Positions 26,337 to 34,511 of a DNA stretch of 64,000 nucleotides are shown one piece after another; within the stretch, counting starts at the first letter, position 1; each line of letters starts with the position of its first letter. Location: contig CAVWJJ010000002.1 of the NCBI GenBank assembly GCA_963755395.1, positions 1,612,001-1,676,000 of the forward strand, written 5' to 3'. The DNA is from DAHVFK01 sp963755395. GTDB taxonomy: Bacteria > Pseudomonadota > Gammaproteobacteria > Burkholderiales > SG8-39. The position numbers and the translations under genes were made by a program. The notes under the pieces were generated by a model. It was not told the DNA's origin. It saw only the letters and a program-made list of their open reading frames with translations, and ran no database searches.

Positions 26337-27344
26337 TCAAGCGCCGCCGAAGGAGCGCGAAAGCAGCGTCTCAATGCCGTCACGCGACGGCGCGCGCAGC
26401 ACGCCGACCTCAGTGATCAGTCCGGTTACCAACTCCGCTGGAGTGACATCGAACGCGGGGTTGCGCACCACCACGCCATCGGGCGCCCAGCGCAATCCGC
26501 CGTATCCCGTCACTTCACCTGGAGGACGCTCCTCAATCGGGATCAACGCGCCCTGCGCGATGGAGGAATCGAAGGTCGATAACGGTGCCGCGACGTAGAA
26601 CGGAAGTCCGTGACGCCGCGCCAGTACCGCCAGCGTATAGGTGCCGATCTTGTTCGCGACATCGCCGTTGGCCGCAATTCGATCGGCACCGACAATCAGC
26701 ATGTCGACCTCGCCGCGGCTCATCAGGAAGCCCGCCATGCTGTCGGTCACGAGCGTGACGGGGATGCGTTCCTGCACCATTTCCCAGGCGGTCAGGCGCG
26801 CTCCCTGCAGATACGGACGGGTTTCGTTGGCCACTACCGAGATGCGCTTTCCTTGGTCGCGCGCCGAGCGCACTACGCCGAGCGCTGTGCCGTGACCCGC
26901 CGTCGCGAGGGCTCCCGCATTGCAGTGAGTCATGATGCGCGCGCGGTCCGGGACGAGCTCGGCGCCGTGCGCGCCGATGGCACGATTGACCGCGAGATCC
27001 TCCTCGTAAATCGCGAGTGCTTCATCCTCGAGTGCGGACGCGCCATTCCGCGCCAATGTCCGGCGCATGCGCGAGAGCGCCCAGAACAGGTTTACAGCAG
27101 TGGGCCGGCTGTGCGCGAGTACTTCGAACGCGGCCTCAAGACTCGCTGCGCGCGTGGACTCGAGCGCGACGCCGAAGGCGGCGGCACAGCCGATTGCCGG
27201 CGCGCCGCGCACCACCATTTCCCGGATCGCGCGCGCCGTCTCGACGGCCGTGTGGCAGGTCAGGTACTCGATCTTCTGCGGCAATGCGCGCTGGTCCAGC
27301 AGCTCCAGCGTCTTGCCGGTCCAGCGCAGGGTGTCGACCCCCAT
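26337..27344 (-). CDS. mtnA: S-methyl-5-thioribose-1-phosphate isomerase
   Basis: Isomerises 5-methylthioribose-1-phosphate (and 5-deoxyribose-1-phosphate in DHAP-shunt organisms) to the ribulose-1-phosphate form. The catalytic pair is present: Cys141 in THCNAGALAT and Asp221 in GADRIAANGDVANKIGTY. Their 80-residue spacing matches the B. subtilis enzyme. The ATG at 27344 overlaps the aldolase stop by TGATG, giving 335 residues. No other methionine-salvage gene is nearby. Being coupled to a class II aldolase rather than mtnB/C/D suggests the aldolase route instead of the classic Met cycle. Confidence 0.93.
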   Translation of the reverse strand: MGVDTLRWTGKTLELLDQRALPQKIEYLTCHTAVETARAIREMVVRGAPAIGCAAAFGVALESTRAASLEAAFEVLAHSRPTAVNLFWALSRMRRTLARNGASALEDEALAIYEEDLAVNRAIGAHGAELVPDRARIMTHCNAGALATAGHGTALGVVRSARDQGKRISVVANETRPYLQGARLTAWEMVQERIPVTLVTDSMAGFLMSRGEVDMLIVGADRIAANGDVANKIGTYTLAVLARRHGLPFYVAAPLSTFDSSIAQGALIPIEERPPGEVTGYGGLRWAPDGVVVRNPAFDVTPAELVTGLITEVGVLRAPSRDGIETLLSRSFGGA

Positions 27345-29314
27345 CAGACGACGCGCTCGTTCCCGCCGTCGACCGGTATCTGAGCGCCGGTAGTCTTCGC
27401 GAACAGCGGCCCGCACAGCTCTGCGGCGAGCTCAGCAACGTCCTTCGACGCGACCTCGGTGCGCAGCAGATTGTTTCTCTTGTACTGACCCACGCTCAGA
27501 TTGTAGGCCGCGGCGCGCGCAGTGAGCACCTCGTCGGTCCAAAGCGCGGTGTCGTACACAGCATTGGGATGCAGCGAGTTGACGCGGATGCCGTCCTTGC
27601 CCCATTCGAGCGCCGCCACCCGCGACAGCTGATTGAGCGCAGCCTTGGAGGCCGAATAGGCCGCCGCGCCGGGACCGGGCGCAGGCACGTTCTTCGAGCC
27701 AATGACGACGATGCGCCCGCCGCGCGGGGCCGTCTTCAGCAGCGCATGGCATGCTTGCATGACTATCAGATTGCCCTCGACGTTGATCGCCATCGCGCTG
27801 TGCCAGGTCTGTAGTTTGATGTCCTGGATCGGCTGCGACACGGGGAAGATGCCCGCATTCAGCACCAGCATGTCTATGCCGCCATAGCGCTTTACCGTTG
27901 CGCCGAGCGCCGCATCGACTGCATTCGCATCGGTAACATCGCAGGCAATTCCGGTGAAATCCGGACGCGTCCACAGGGCCTCGATTTCGGCGTTGCGATC
28001 GAGCCCCACGACCGCCGCACCCCGCCTCAGAAATGCCTCCACACAGGCCTTGCCGATGCCCGAGGCCGCGCCAGTCACCAGCGCGACTTCGCCCGCAAAC
28101 TGCGGCGCTGCGCCTGCCTTGCGCAGCTTGACCTGCTCCAGATCCCAGTATTCGATGTCGAAGATGTGCCGCTCGTCGACCGCCTGCCAGCCGCCCAGCG
28201 CCTCTGCGCGCAGGATGACGTCGATCGTGTGATCGTATAGGTCCTCGACGATCGCCGCATCTCGCGCCGTCCTGCCGGCCGCCGCAAATCCCAGGGCCGG
28301 ATCGAGCACCATGCGTGGCGCGGGATCCAGCATGGTCTTCTTCTCTTTCGAGCGCGCCGCGTGGCGCTCGAAGTACTCACGGTAGCCGCGTGCGTACGCG
28401 TGCGCGTCGAACCCGACCATTGGCAGAGGCTTGGTGCGGATCACGTGATCCGGCGTCGCTGGCCCGCGCTGCGAAAGTTGATTCAACGCCGGATGCTGCG
28501 CGAATGAAAGAAACTTCGGGGAATCATTGATCCTCATGATCAACGGAGCCCCAGCCAGGTCGGAAATCGTACGCCGCAACCCGGCGATCGCTTCACGCGA
28601 AGTACTCGATGACCTCGGCGGCGGTAGCGTCACATGCCATGCCTTTCTTGCCGCGAGGTATTCTTCGGCCATCGACACGAGCCCGATCATGCGTTCGTAG
28701 GACTCTCTCGCATCGGCGCCGAACGAGAACACGCCATGCGACAACAACACCATGCCGACGGTCTGCGGGCCCGCCTGCGCCGCAAACTCGCGCGCACAGT
28801 AAGCTGCGAGATCGAATCCGGCCATGATGTATGGAATCACCACCACCTTGTCGCCGTAGATCTCGCGCACACGCTGCTCGCCACGTGGCGCGTTGCTGAT
28901 CGAGAGCACCGCGTCGGCGTGGGTGTGGTCAACGTAGGCATGCGGCAGGATCGCGTGCAGGATGGTTTCGACCGAGGGCGAGGGCGCGCCCGCGCGCAGC
29001 ATATGCGTGTTGAGCTCGTTGACCATCTGCGGGTCGGACAGCGCGGGCAACTCGGCCAGGCGCCGAACGTAGTCAAGCGCGACCGGCGTGAATCCGGCGA
29101 CCTCGATCGTCTCAAGATCCCATCCGCTGCCTTTGACGTAAAGCACCTCTTCGGGCGCGCCGAAGAGGTTCGTCTGGCGCAGCTTGACCGAAGTATTGCC
29201 GCCTCCGTGCAGGACGAGCGACCGGTCCGTTCCCAGCAGCCGGGAGGTGTAGACGCGCGGGCCGAGCGGACCGGAATAGCGCGCGGCGTCGGTGTCGTTC
29301 CAGAGACTGCGCAT
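27344..29314 (-). CDS. Bifunctional class II aldolase / short-chain dehydrogenase
   Basis: A 656-residue fusion. The N-terminal class II (fuculose/rhamnulose-phosphate) aldolase has HGGGNTS at 36-42 and probable zinc histidines His130 and His132 (DHTHAD) and His193 (LSHGVFSFG). The C-terminal SDR domain has the Rossmann motif TGAASGIG at 414-421, LNAG at 485-488, Ser540 and the Tyr553-xxx-Lys557 pair. The architecture is that of RhaEW-type proteins, which cleave rhamnulose-1-phosphate and oxidise lactaldehyde. Coupling to mtnA suggests cleavage of (methylthio/deoxy)ribulose-1-phosphate to DHAP plus an aldehyde that the SDR then converts; this is inference. Confidence 0.88.
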   Translation of the reverse strand: MRSLWNDTDAARYSGPLGPRVYTSRLLGTDRSLVLHGGGNTSVKLRQTNLFGAPEEVLYVKGSGWDLETIEVAGFTPVALDYVRRLAELPALSDPQMVNELNTHMLRAGAPSPSVETILHAILPHAYVDHTHADAVLSISNAPRGEQRVREIYGDKVVVIPYIMAGFDLAAYCAREFAAQAGPQTVGMVLLSHGVFSFGADARESYERMIGLVSMAEEYLAARKAWHVTLPPPRSSSTSREAIAGLRRTISDLAGAPLIMRINDSPKFLSFAQHPALNQLSQRGPATPDHVIRTKPLPMVGFDAHAYARGYREYFERHAARSKEKKTMLDPAPRMVLDPALGFAAAGRTARDAAIVEDLYDHTIDVILRAEALGGWQAVDERHIFDIEYWDLEQVKLRKAGAAPQFAGEVALVTGAASGIGKACVEAFLRRGAAVVGLDRNAEIEALWTRPDFTGIACDVTDANAVDAALGATVKRYGGIDMLVLNAGIFPVSQPIQDIKLQTWHSAMAINVEGNLIVMQACHALLKTAPRGGRIVVIGSKNVPAPGPGAAAYSASKAALNQLSRVAALEWGKDGIRVNSLHPNAVYDTALWTDEVLTARAAAYNLSVGQYKRNNLLRTEVASKDVAELAAELCGPLFAKTTGAQIPVDGGNERVV

Positions 29315-29334
29315 GGCTATCCAGCGGCAAAACG

Positions 29335-29346
29335 TAAAATTATACT
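29335..29346. promoter_or_regulatory. Overlapping divergent -10 elements (aldolase / GNAT)
   Basis: In the 40-bp gap between the divergent aldolase-SDR and GNAT genes, the minus strand reads TATAAT at 29344-29339 (25 bases from the aldolase ATG). The plus strand reads TAAAAT at 29335-29340 and TATACT at 29341-29346 (9-15 bases from the GNAT ATG). Good -35 matches are lacking on both strands. Occupancy by polymerase in one direction would block the other. Confidence 0.35.
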
Positions 29347-29354
29347 TTCACTCC

Positions 29355-29801
29355 ATGATCAGAATCGAACTATCCGCATGGTCCGAGGCGCGCTCCGAGG
29401 CGATGCGCGTCCGTGAAGCTGTTTTCGTGGCGGAGCAGGGGGTGCCGGCGGAGCTGGAACTCGATCAGCATGATCCGGAGTGTCTGCACGCGCTGGCACG
29501 GAACGACGCGGGGAGTGTTGTCGGAACCGGGCGACTGCTGCCGGGGGAAGCGCACGGCGCACGGATTGTCTCTCACCTGGGCCGCATGGCAGTGCTGAAG
29601 CAGTGGCGCGGCCGGGGAGTCGGCTCCGCATTGCTCGCGCGCCTGATCGAGGCCGCGCGTGAACGCGGCGACACGGAGCTCCTGCTTTCCGCTCAAACCC
29701 ACGCCCAGGGGTTCTACCGCGCGCACGGATTCCTGGAGGAGGGCGACGCATTTGTCGAGGCGGGAATCTTGCACCGCACGATGCGGCGCGTCCTCGGCTA
29801 G
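29355..29801 (+). CDS. GNAT family N-acetyltransferase
   Basis: A 148-residue ElaA/GNAT-type acetyltransferase. The opening has the conserved VREAVFVAEQGVPAELELDQHD segment, cited here by VREAVFVAEQ and ELDQHD. The acetyl-CoA loop is RMAVLKQWRGRGVGSALL, and the C-terminal motif is FYRAHGFLEEGDAFVEAGI. The ATG at 29355 is preferred over upstream starts, which would read through the divergent promoter region. The substrate is unknown. It is convergent with the NRDE gene, overlapping by four bases. Confidence 0.87.
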   Translation: MIRIELSAWSEARSEAMRVREAVFVAEQGVPAELELDQHDPECLHALARNDAGSVVGTGRLLPGEAHGARIVSHLGRMAVLKQWRGRGVGSALLARLIEAARERGDTELLLSAQTHAQGFYRAHGFLEEGDAFVEAGILHRTMRRVLG

Positions 29802-30559
29802 CTCAGAGTAAATTCGTAGCGCCGGGTGTCGAGTTCCGCGCCATCGGAACCGTAGGCACGCTCCGCGAAGCGCACCGTGCCGTCGGCGCCGACCAGCAAT
29901 GCGCTCGAGGATCGCGTTCCGTACGCCACAGAGACGATGCGCGCGGCCGACAGCAGTCGCTCGCGTACTGCGCCGACCCCGGTGTCAGGCAACTCGCCGT
30001 CGGCGGCTTCGGTCGTGTCCGCCAACAATGCCAGCAGAGGCTCAACGGCGGGCGCAAGCTCGAGCGCTTGTTCCAGGCGTCGCTTACCGTGCGTGACCTT
30101 GGGCCACGGCGTATCGAGCAGGTGGTTGGATAAACCGTGCACCCCCGCCTCGACCCTGCGGGCGCGCCCGCCGCGATTCGATACCCACCATAGCTCTGCC
30201 CGGTCCCCCGCAAGGAAATTGAACCCGCGGTATGCGATGCCGTCCATCGCGACGTGCGCCGCGAACGCGCCGGGAGCGCCTCCGCTTCCCAGATAGCGGC
30301 TGGCGAGAACTCCGCGGGAAGTCGCTTCGCGTGGCGCCGGTGCGGCGTCCCGAAAGTTCGTCACCGCCGCGAACCTGCCGCCGCGCGTGACGCCAAGCCA
30401 GGTACCCATGCCCTCCAGGTCGCGCCCGGCGAGGATCGCAGGTTGATCCTCCCAGAACCTGGCCGCAGCGGTCGGCCTGGTATGGAACTCGTCGCGATTT
30501 GCGGCGACGATCAACGGAAAGTCCGGGTGCACCTTCCATGCGAAGACGATCAAGCACAT
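29798..30559 (-). CDS. NRDE/TANGO2 family protein
   Basis: A 253-residue protein with the family hallmark near the N-terminus: MCLIVFAW followed by VAANRDEFHTRPT. Other conserved parts are GGRDLEGMGTWLGV-like (here AGRDLEGMGTWLGVT), VTNFRD and GLSNHLLDTPWPKV. The N-terminal Cys2 resembles an Ntn-hydrolase nucleophile. The family is linked in eukaryotes to TANGO2, with proposed roles in haem or lipid handling, but bacterial function is not settled. It lies between DUF4936 and a convergent GNAT gene and probably belongs to the ygfZ transcript. Confidence 0.88.
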   Translation of the reverse strand: MCLIVFAWKVHPDFPLIVAANRDEFHTRPTAAARFWEDQPAILAGRDLEGMGTWLGVTRGGRFAAVTNFRDAAPAPREATSRGVLASRYLGSGGAPGAFAAHVAMDGIAYRGFNFLAGDRAELWWVSNRGGRARRVEAGVHGLSNHLLDTPWPKVTHGKRRLEQALELAPAVEPLLALLADTTEAADGELPDTGVGAVRERLLSAARIVSVAYGTRSSSALLVGADGTVRFAERAYGSDGAELDTRRYEFTLS

Positions 30560-30562
30560 GGC

Positions 30563-30853
30563 TCAGTCGACCGGAACGAAGAGCTCGACCCGACGTGCGC
30601 TGCCAGGCGGCAGATAGCGGTCGACACGCAGTCTTGCACACTCGCGCGCAAGCAAGGCTTCGAAGCGCGTCGCGTCTTGGACGTCCGAATAAACCTCCAT
30701 ATATGTCGTCGGATCGTCACGTCGTCTCTGCCAGCAACCCAGCACGCCGGCCTCGCGTTGGATGGCAGTAAACAGCTGCTCAACAACGTCACCCAGGTCC
30801 CGCAATCGCTCGGGATCCACCTTATAGTAGACGTAGATGCTCGCGCGACTCAA
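30563..30853 (-). CDS. DUF4936 family protein
   Basis: A 96-residue protein that opens SIYVYYKVDPERL and has TYMEVYSDV and RRVELFVPVD, features of the small DUF4936 family. The sequence suggests a ferredoxin-like alpha/beta fold, similar to antibiotic-monooxygenase-type dimers, but no catalytic residues are evident. It starts four bases inside the 3' end of ygfZ and is followed by the NRDE gene after three bases. The ygfZ-DUF4936-NRDE order recurs in betaproteobacteria. Function unknown. Confidence 0.82.
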   Translation of the reverse strand: MSRASIYVYYKVDPERLRDLGDVVEQLFTAIQREAGVLGCWQRRRDDPTTYMEVYSDVQDATRFEALLARECARLRVDRYLPPGSARRVELFVPVD

Positions 30854-31791
30854 CTGGCGTAGGGGAGGGGAAGGATTTCAATCGCCGGCCCGTCCGGAGC
30901 GACCCGGATCGCCGCGCCACCCTCGACCGCGGCAATCGGGACCACAGCGAGCAGTTCCCTGCCGCCGTTCGCGCCAGCGACGCTTACTACGGTTCCGCTC
31001 GCCTGCCCAGGCAGGTCGTCGCTGTAGAGTTCGGTCCCCGCGTGGGCCTCGACCCGTGCGTCTCTAAGGCGGCCACGGACCATGCGCCGCTTGATCTGAC
31101 CGCGGTACTGGGCGCGCGCGACGATTTCCTGTCCTGGGTAGCAGCCCTTCTTAAAATCGACACCGCCCACGGCTTCCAGATTGACCATTTGCGGGATGAA
31201 GAGATCCTGGGTCGCATGCTCGATGAGCGCGCGCCCGGCCCGGATATCGAGTAGCGTCCATTCTTCTTCGTCGGATATCACCGCGCCCAACTCGGCTTCG
31301 ATGCGTTCGGCCTGCGCCGGGAGAGCGATAACCAGGACCCGGTCCGGCTCAACGCGCACCGCCGTTAGTTCGCCGTCAGTCGTGACCGCCATGGGAGCCT
31401 GACCCAGCGTGACACCGAGCTCCGCGAGGCGAGCCACAGCGCGCGCACCCCACACTCCAATCTGCGCATAGCGCTGCCCGAGATCAGAAATCTTGACTTT
31501 GGCGCGCAACACGAACATTCCGAGCCGCTTCGCAACGGACGGCACGATATCTGCCGCCAGCTGCAGCAAGAACCCGTCCGGGCGTGGCACCACGACGAAG
31601 CTGGCGAGCAGGCGGCCCTTGGCCGAGCACCAGCCGGCGAGCCTCGCCTGATCCGCGGGCAAATGGTCGATATCGTTCGTGAGTTGCCCATGGAGGAAGC
31701 CGCGCGCGTCGTCACCACCCAACGACAAGAGGCCGAAACGGCGAAGTCGCGCAACCCGCAGCCCGGATTCATCTAGCGCCGTTGAGTTCAT
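30850..31791 (-). CDS. ygfZ: Folate-binding iron-sulfur cluster repair protein YgfZ
   Basis: Folate-binding protein of the GcvT-like fold, needed for activity of some Fe-S enzymes such as MiaB. The diagnostic motif KGCYPGQEIVAR is present at about residues 224-235, and the N-terminal half shows the expected GDDARGFLHGQLTNDI segment. The ATG at 31791 gives 313 residues; upstream in-frame codons run into the mltG promoter region. It is divergent from mltG, an arrangement common in betaproteobacteria. Confidence 0.92.
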   Translation of the reverse strand: MNSTALDESGLRVARLRRFGLLSLGGDDARGFLHGQLTNDIDHLPADQARLAGWCSAKGRLLASFVVVPRPDGFLLQLAADIVPSVAKRLGMFVLRAKVKISDLGQRYAQIGVWGARAVARLAELGVTLGQAPMAVTTDGELTAVRVEPDRVLVIALPAQAERIEAELGAVISDEEEWTLLDIRAGRALIEHATQDLFIPQMVNLEAVGGVDFKKGCYPGQEIVARAQYRGQIKRRMVRGRLRDARVEAHAGTELYSDDLPGQASGTVVSVAGANGGRELLAVVPIAAVEGGAAIRVAPDGPAIEILPLPYAS

Positions 31792-31819
31792 CGCAGACGA
31801 GTCGCCGCTCGTTCCATCG

Positions 31820-31825
31820 TAAAAT
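31820..31825 (+). promoter_or_regulatory. Possible -10 element for mltG
   Basis: TAAAAT stands 44 bases before the mltG TTG start in the divergent ygfZ/mltG gap, within a locally AT-rich stretch of an otherwise GC-rich region. No clear -35 is seen at the normal distance. Confidence 0.3.
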
Positions 31826-31869
31826 ATCCATCTTACCCGTCTCAAGGTGCCCGACCGACGGCGATCCAG

Positions 31870-32880
31870 TTGCATTCCTTTGTCAAACGCGTGTTGTTAC
31901 TGTTGGTCGCGGCCGGCCTGGGCGGCGCCATCTATGCCGTCTGGTACGTAAGGACGCCGATGCCACTCGGCAAGCTTCCAGTCGAATTCGACATTCCGCC
32001 TGGAACGGCACTGCGCGGCGCGATCCGTCAGCTCAGGGCAGCCGGCGTGCAGGTCGGTGGCTGGCGCTTTGAGTTGCTGGCGCGTGTCCTCGGTCGGGCG
32101 CAGGAAATCAAGGCCGGCAGTTACGAGCTGACGCGGCCAGTCACACCGCTAGAGCTGCTAGGCAAGCTGACGCGCGGCGACGTCACGCAAGCCGAAGTCA
32201 AGCTGATCGAAGGTTGGACTTTCCGTCAGTTTCGGCTCGCGCTCGATGAGAACCCCTACCTCAGGCACGAGACCCAGGGCCTGGACGAAGCCCAGCTCAT
32301 GGCTCGTATCGGGGCGTCGGAGACCGAGCCTGAGGGACTCTTCTTCCCCGATACCTACCTGTTTGCCAAGGGCTCCGCCGACGTGGCCGTCCTGCGCCGC
32401 TCCTATCGCGCGATGCAACGCCATCTGGCGCAGGAATGGACCGTACGCGACGCGAATTTGCCGTATCGCACCCCTTACGACGCGCTGATCATGGCGTCGA
32501 TCATTGAGAAGGAGACGGGGCGACCCGCGGACCGTGAGTTGATCGGGGGGGTACTGGTCAACCGCCTGCGTATCGGCATGCGGCTGCAGGCGGACCCTAC
32601 CGTGATCTACGGGCTGGGCGCGAGTTTCGACGGCAACCTGACCAAAGCCCACTTGCAGCAGGACGGTCCGTACAACACGTACACCCGCGCGGGACTTCCG
32701 CCAACGCCGATCGACATGCCGAGCCTGGCTTCGCTGCGTGCGGCGCTTCGGCCGGGAAAGACTGATGCCCTCTACTATGTGTCCCGCGGTGATGGATCGA
32801 GCGAATTCTCGCGTACGCTGATTGACCATAACCGCGCCGTGACAAGATACCAGCGTCTCAACCGGCACAGGCGCGACTGA
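31870..32880 (+). CDS. mltG: Endolytic murein transglycosylase MltG
   Basis: Inner-membrane lytic transglycosylase that cleaves nascent glycan strands and limits their length. One transmembrane segment (residues 6-28) is followed by a LysM-like region and the YceG catalytic domain. Its active-site Glu lies in MASIIEKETG, followed by GVLVNRLRIGMRLQADPTVIYG. The start appears to be TTG at 31870, as no ATG or GTG stands before the membrane segment; a GTG at 31891 would cut into it. At 336 residues the length is typical. It opens the mltG-tmk-holB-pilZ gene run. Confidence 0.93.
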   Translation: MHSFVKRVLLLLVAAGLGGAIYAVWYVRTPMPLGKLPVEFDIPPGTALRGAIRQLRAAGVQVGGWRFELLARVLGRAQEIKAGSYELTRPVTPLELLGKLTRGDVTQAEVKLIEGWTFRQFRLALDENPYLRHETQGLDEAQLMARIGASETEPEGLFFPDTYLFAKGSADVAVLRRSYRAMQRHLAQEWTVRDANLPYRTPYDALIMASIIEKETGRPADRELIGGVLVNRLRIGMRLQADPTVIYGLGASFDGNLTKAHLQQDGPYNTYTRAGLPPTPIDMPSLASLRAALRPGKTDALYYVSRGDGSSEFSRTLIDHNRAVTRYQRLNRHRRD

Positions 32881-32896
32881 GGGCGGAACGCGGCGC

Positions 32897-33511
32897 ATGA
32901 GTGAACTCGGGAAGCTGATCACCCTGGAGGGCGTTGACGGCGCCGGCAAGTCGACCCATATCGAGTTCATCGCGGAACGGCTACGTGCGCAGGGCAGGAC
33001 CGTGCTGGTGACGCGTGAGCCGGGCGGCACCCCTTTGGCCGAGAAATTGCGTGAGCTCGTGCTCAAGGAACCGATGGATGCGCTGGCCGAAACGCTGCTC
33101 ATATTTGCCGCACGCGCAGACCACGTTCGTCAGTTGATCCGACCGGCGCTCGAAGCCGGAAGCTGGATCGTGTGTGACAGGTTCAGCGACGCGACCGTCG
33201 CGTACCAAGGTGCCGGAAAGGGAATTCCGATGGAGCTCATCCAGCAACTCGCCGAGGTGACGCATCCCGGCCTGCGGCCGGACAGAACACTGGTATTCGA
33301 TTGCCCGTACCATGTAGCCCGGCAGCGCCTGAACGCAACTGGCCGGCGACTCGACAGATTCGAGCGCGAGGACCGCCAATTCTTCGAGCGGGTGCGAGAG
33401 GCTTACCTCGCGCGTGCCGTAGCGGAACCTGGCCGCATCCGCCTAATCGACGCGTCTATGAGTCTGTCAGATATTAGGATAAAACTGGAAGATAGCCTTT
33501 CAGTATGTTGA
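32897..33511 (+). CDS. tmk: Thymidylate kinase
   Basis: Phosphorylates dTMP to dTDP. The P-loop is EGVDGAGKSTH at about residues 10-20, followed by the TREPGGTPLAEKLRELVL segment (cited as TREPGGTPLAE), DRFSDATVAYQG and the LID region RLDRFEREDRQFFERVR. At 204 residues the protein is full length. It starts 16 bases after mltG, and holB follows seven bases after its stop, matching the conserved mltG-tmk-holB order. Confidence 0.96.
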   Translation: MSELGKLITLEGVDGAGKSTHIEFIAERLRAQGRTVLVTREPGGTPLAEKLRELVLKEPMDALAETLLIFAARADHVRQLIRPALEAGSWIVCDRFSDATVAYQGAGKGIPMELIQQLAEVTHPGLRPDRTLVFDCPYHVARQRLNATGRRLDRFEREDRQFFERVREAYLARAVAEPGRIRLIDASMSLSDIRIKLEDSLSVC

Positions 33512-33518
33512 AAAACAA

Positions 33519-34511
33519 ATGATTCACGACTGGAACAGTGAGCTCTGGACCGAGTTGGCGGCCAGCGCCGAGAGGTTGCCTCACGCGCTTCTGATTCATG
33601 GTCCCGACGGAATCGGCAAGCGCGCGCTGGCCGAGCATTTTGCGCAGTTCCTGCTGTGCGAAGGTCCGCCATCGGAGCGTCCGTGCGACCGCTGCGTAGC
33701 CTGTCGATGGTTCATCGCAGGCAATCATCCCGACGTACGCTGGCTCGAGCCAGAGGCTATCGCGAAGCCAATGGCGATCGAGGGCGAGGAGGCGGACCGA
33801 GCGGGCGGCCGTACTGCCAGGCCGAGTCTCGAAATCAAGGTGGAACAGGTGCGCGCGCTGGCCGACTTTCTCAACGTCGGCTCGCATCGCGGGCGGCGTC
33901 GCATCGCGTTGGTCCATCCTGCGGAAGCGATGAATCTGCACGCGGCGAATTCGCTCCTCAAGAGCCTCGAGGAACCGCCCTCGGACGCGGTCTTCGTGCT
34001 CGTCTCGCACCGCCCGGCGCGGCTGCTCGCGACCATTCGAAGCCGCTGCGTCGCGCTGCCGGTGGGTTTACCCCGCCGATCGGAGGCCGAGGCGTGGTTA
34101 CGCGCGAATGGCGTGGCGGACGCGGCCAGGTGGCTCGCATTTGCGGGCGGCGCCCCGCTGCGGGCGCTGGAATACGGTTCCGGACCACGCGGGGAGACGA
34201 CTATGAGGCTTCTCAACGCGCTGCAAGCGGGCACGCTTCAGGCGGTTGCGACCGGAGATCGCGACGAGGTGGAGGCGCTTGCGGAAGTATTGCAAAAGTT
34301 CGCGCTCGACCGGGCATTTGCGGCTTTTGGCGCCGAGCCGAAATACGTCACCGGCAGCGCCGAAGCCGCGCCTGCGCGGGCATACGATTGGCTGCTGTTC
34401 GCCCGCGCCATGGGGCGCAACCGGGCACTCTCGCGACATCCGCTGAATCCCAGGCTGTTCGCTTCGGATATGCTCGCCGCGATGCCTGGCCTCGGGAGAA
34501 AACGGCAATGA
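33519..34511 (+). CDS. holB: DNA polymerase III subunit delta'
   Basis: Part of the clamp loader that loads the beta sliding clamp. The AAA+ N-terminal region has HALLIHGPDGIGKRALAEHF, cited here by its P-loop GPDGIGKRA. Zinc-binding cysteines lie in CDRCVACRWF, and the SRC-type motif is TIRSRC. At 330 residues it is normal. It begins with ATG seven bases after tmk and overlaps the pilZ start by ATGA. Confidence 0.93.
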   Translation: MIHDWNSELWTELAASAERLPHALLIHGPDGIGKRALAEHFAQFLLCEGPPSERPCDRCVACRWFIAGNHPDVRWLEPEAIAKPMAIEGEEADRAGGRTARPSLEIKVEQVRALADFLNVGSHRGRRRIALVHPAEAMNLHAANSLLKSLEEPPSDAVFVLVSHRPARLLATIRSRCVALPVGLPRRSEAEAWLRANGVADAARWLAFAGGAPLRALEYGSGPRGETTMRLLNALQAGTLQAVATGDRDEVEALAEVLQKFALDRAFAAFGAEPKYVTGSAEAAPARAYDWLLFARAMGRNRALSRHPLNPRLFASDMLAAMPGLGRKRQ

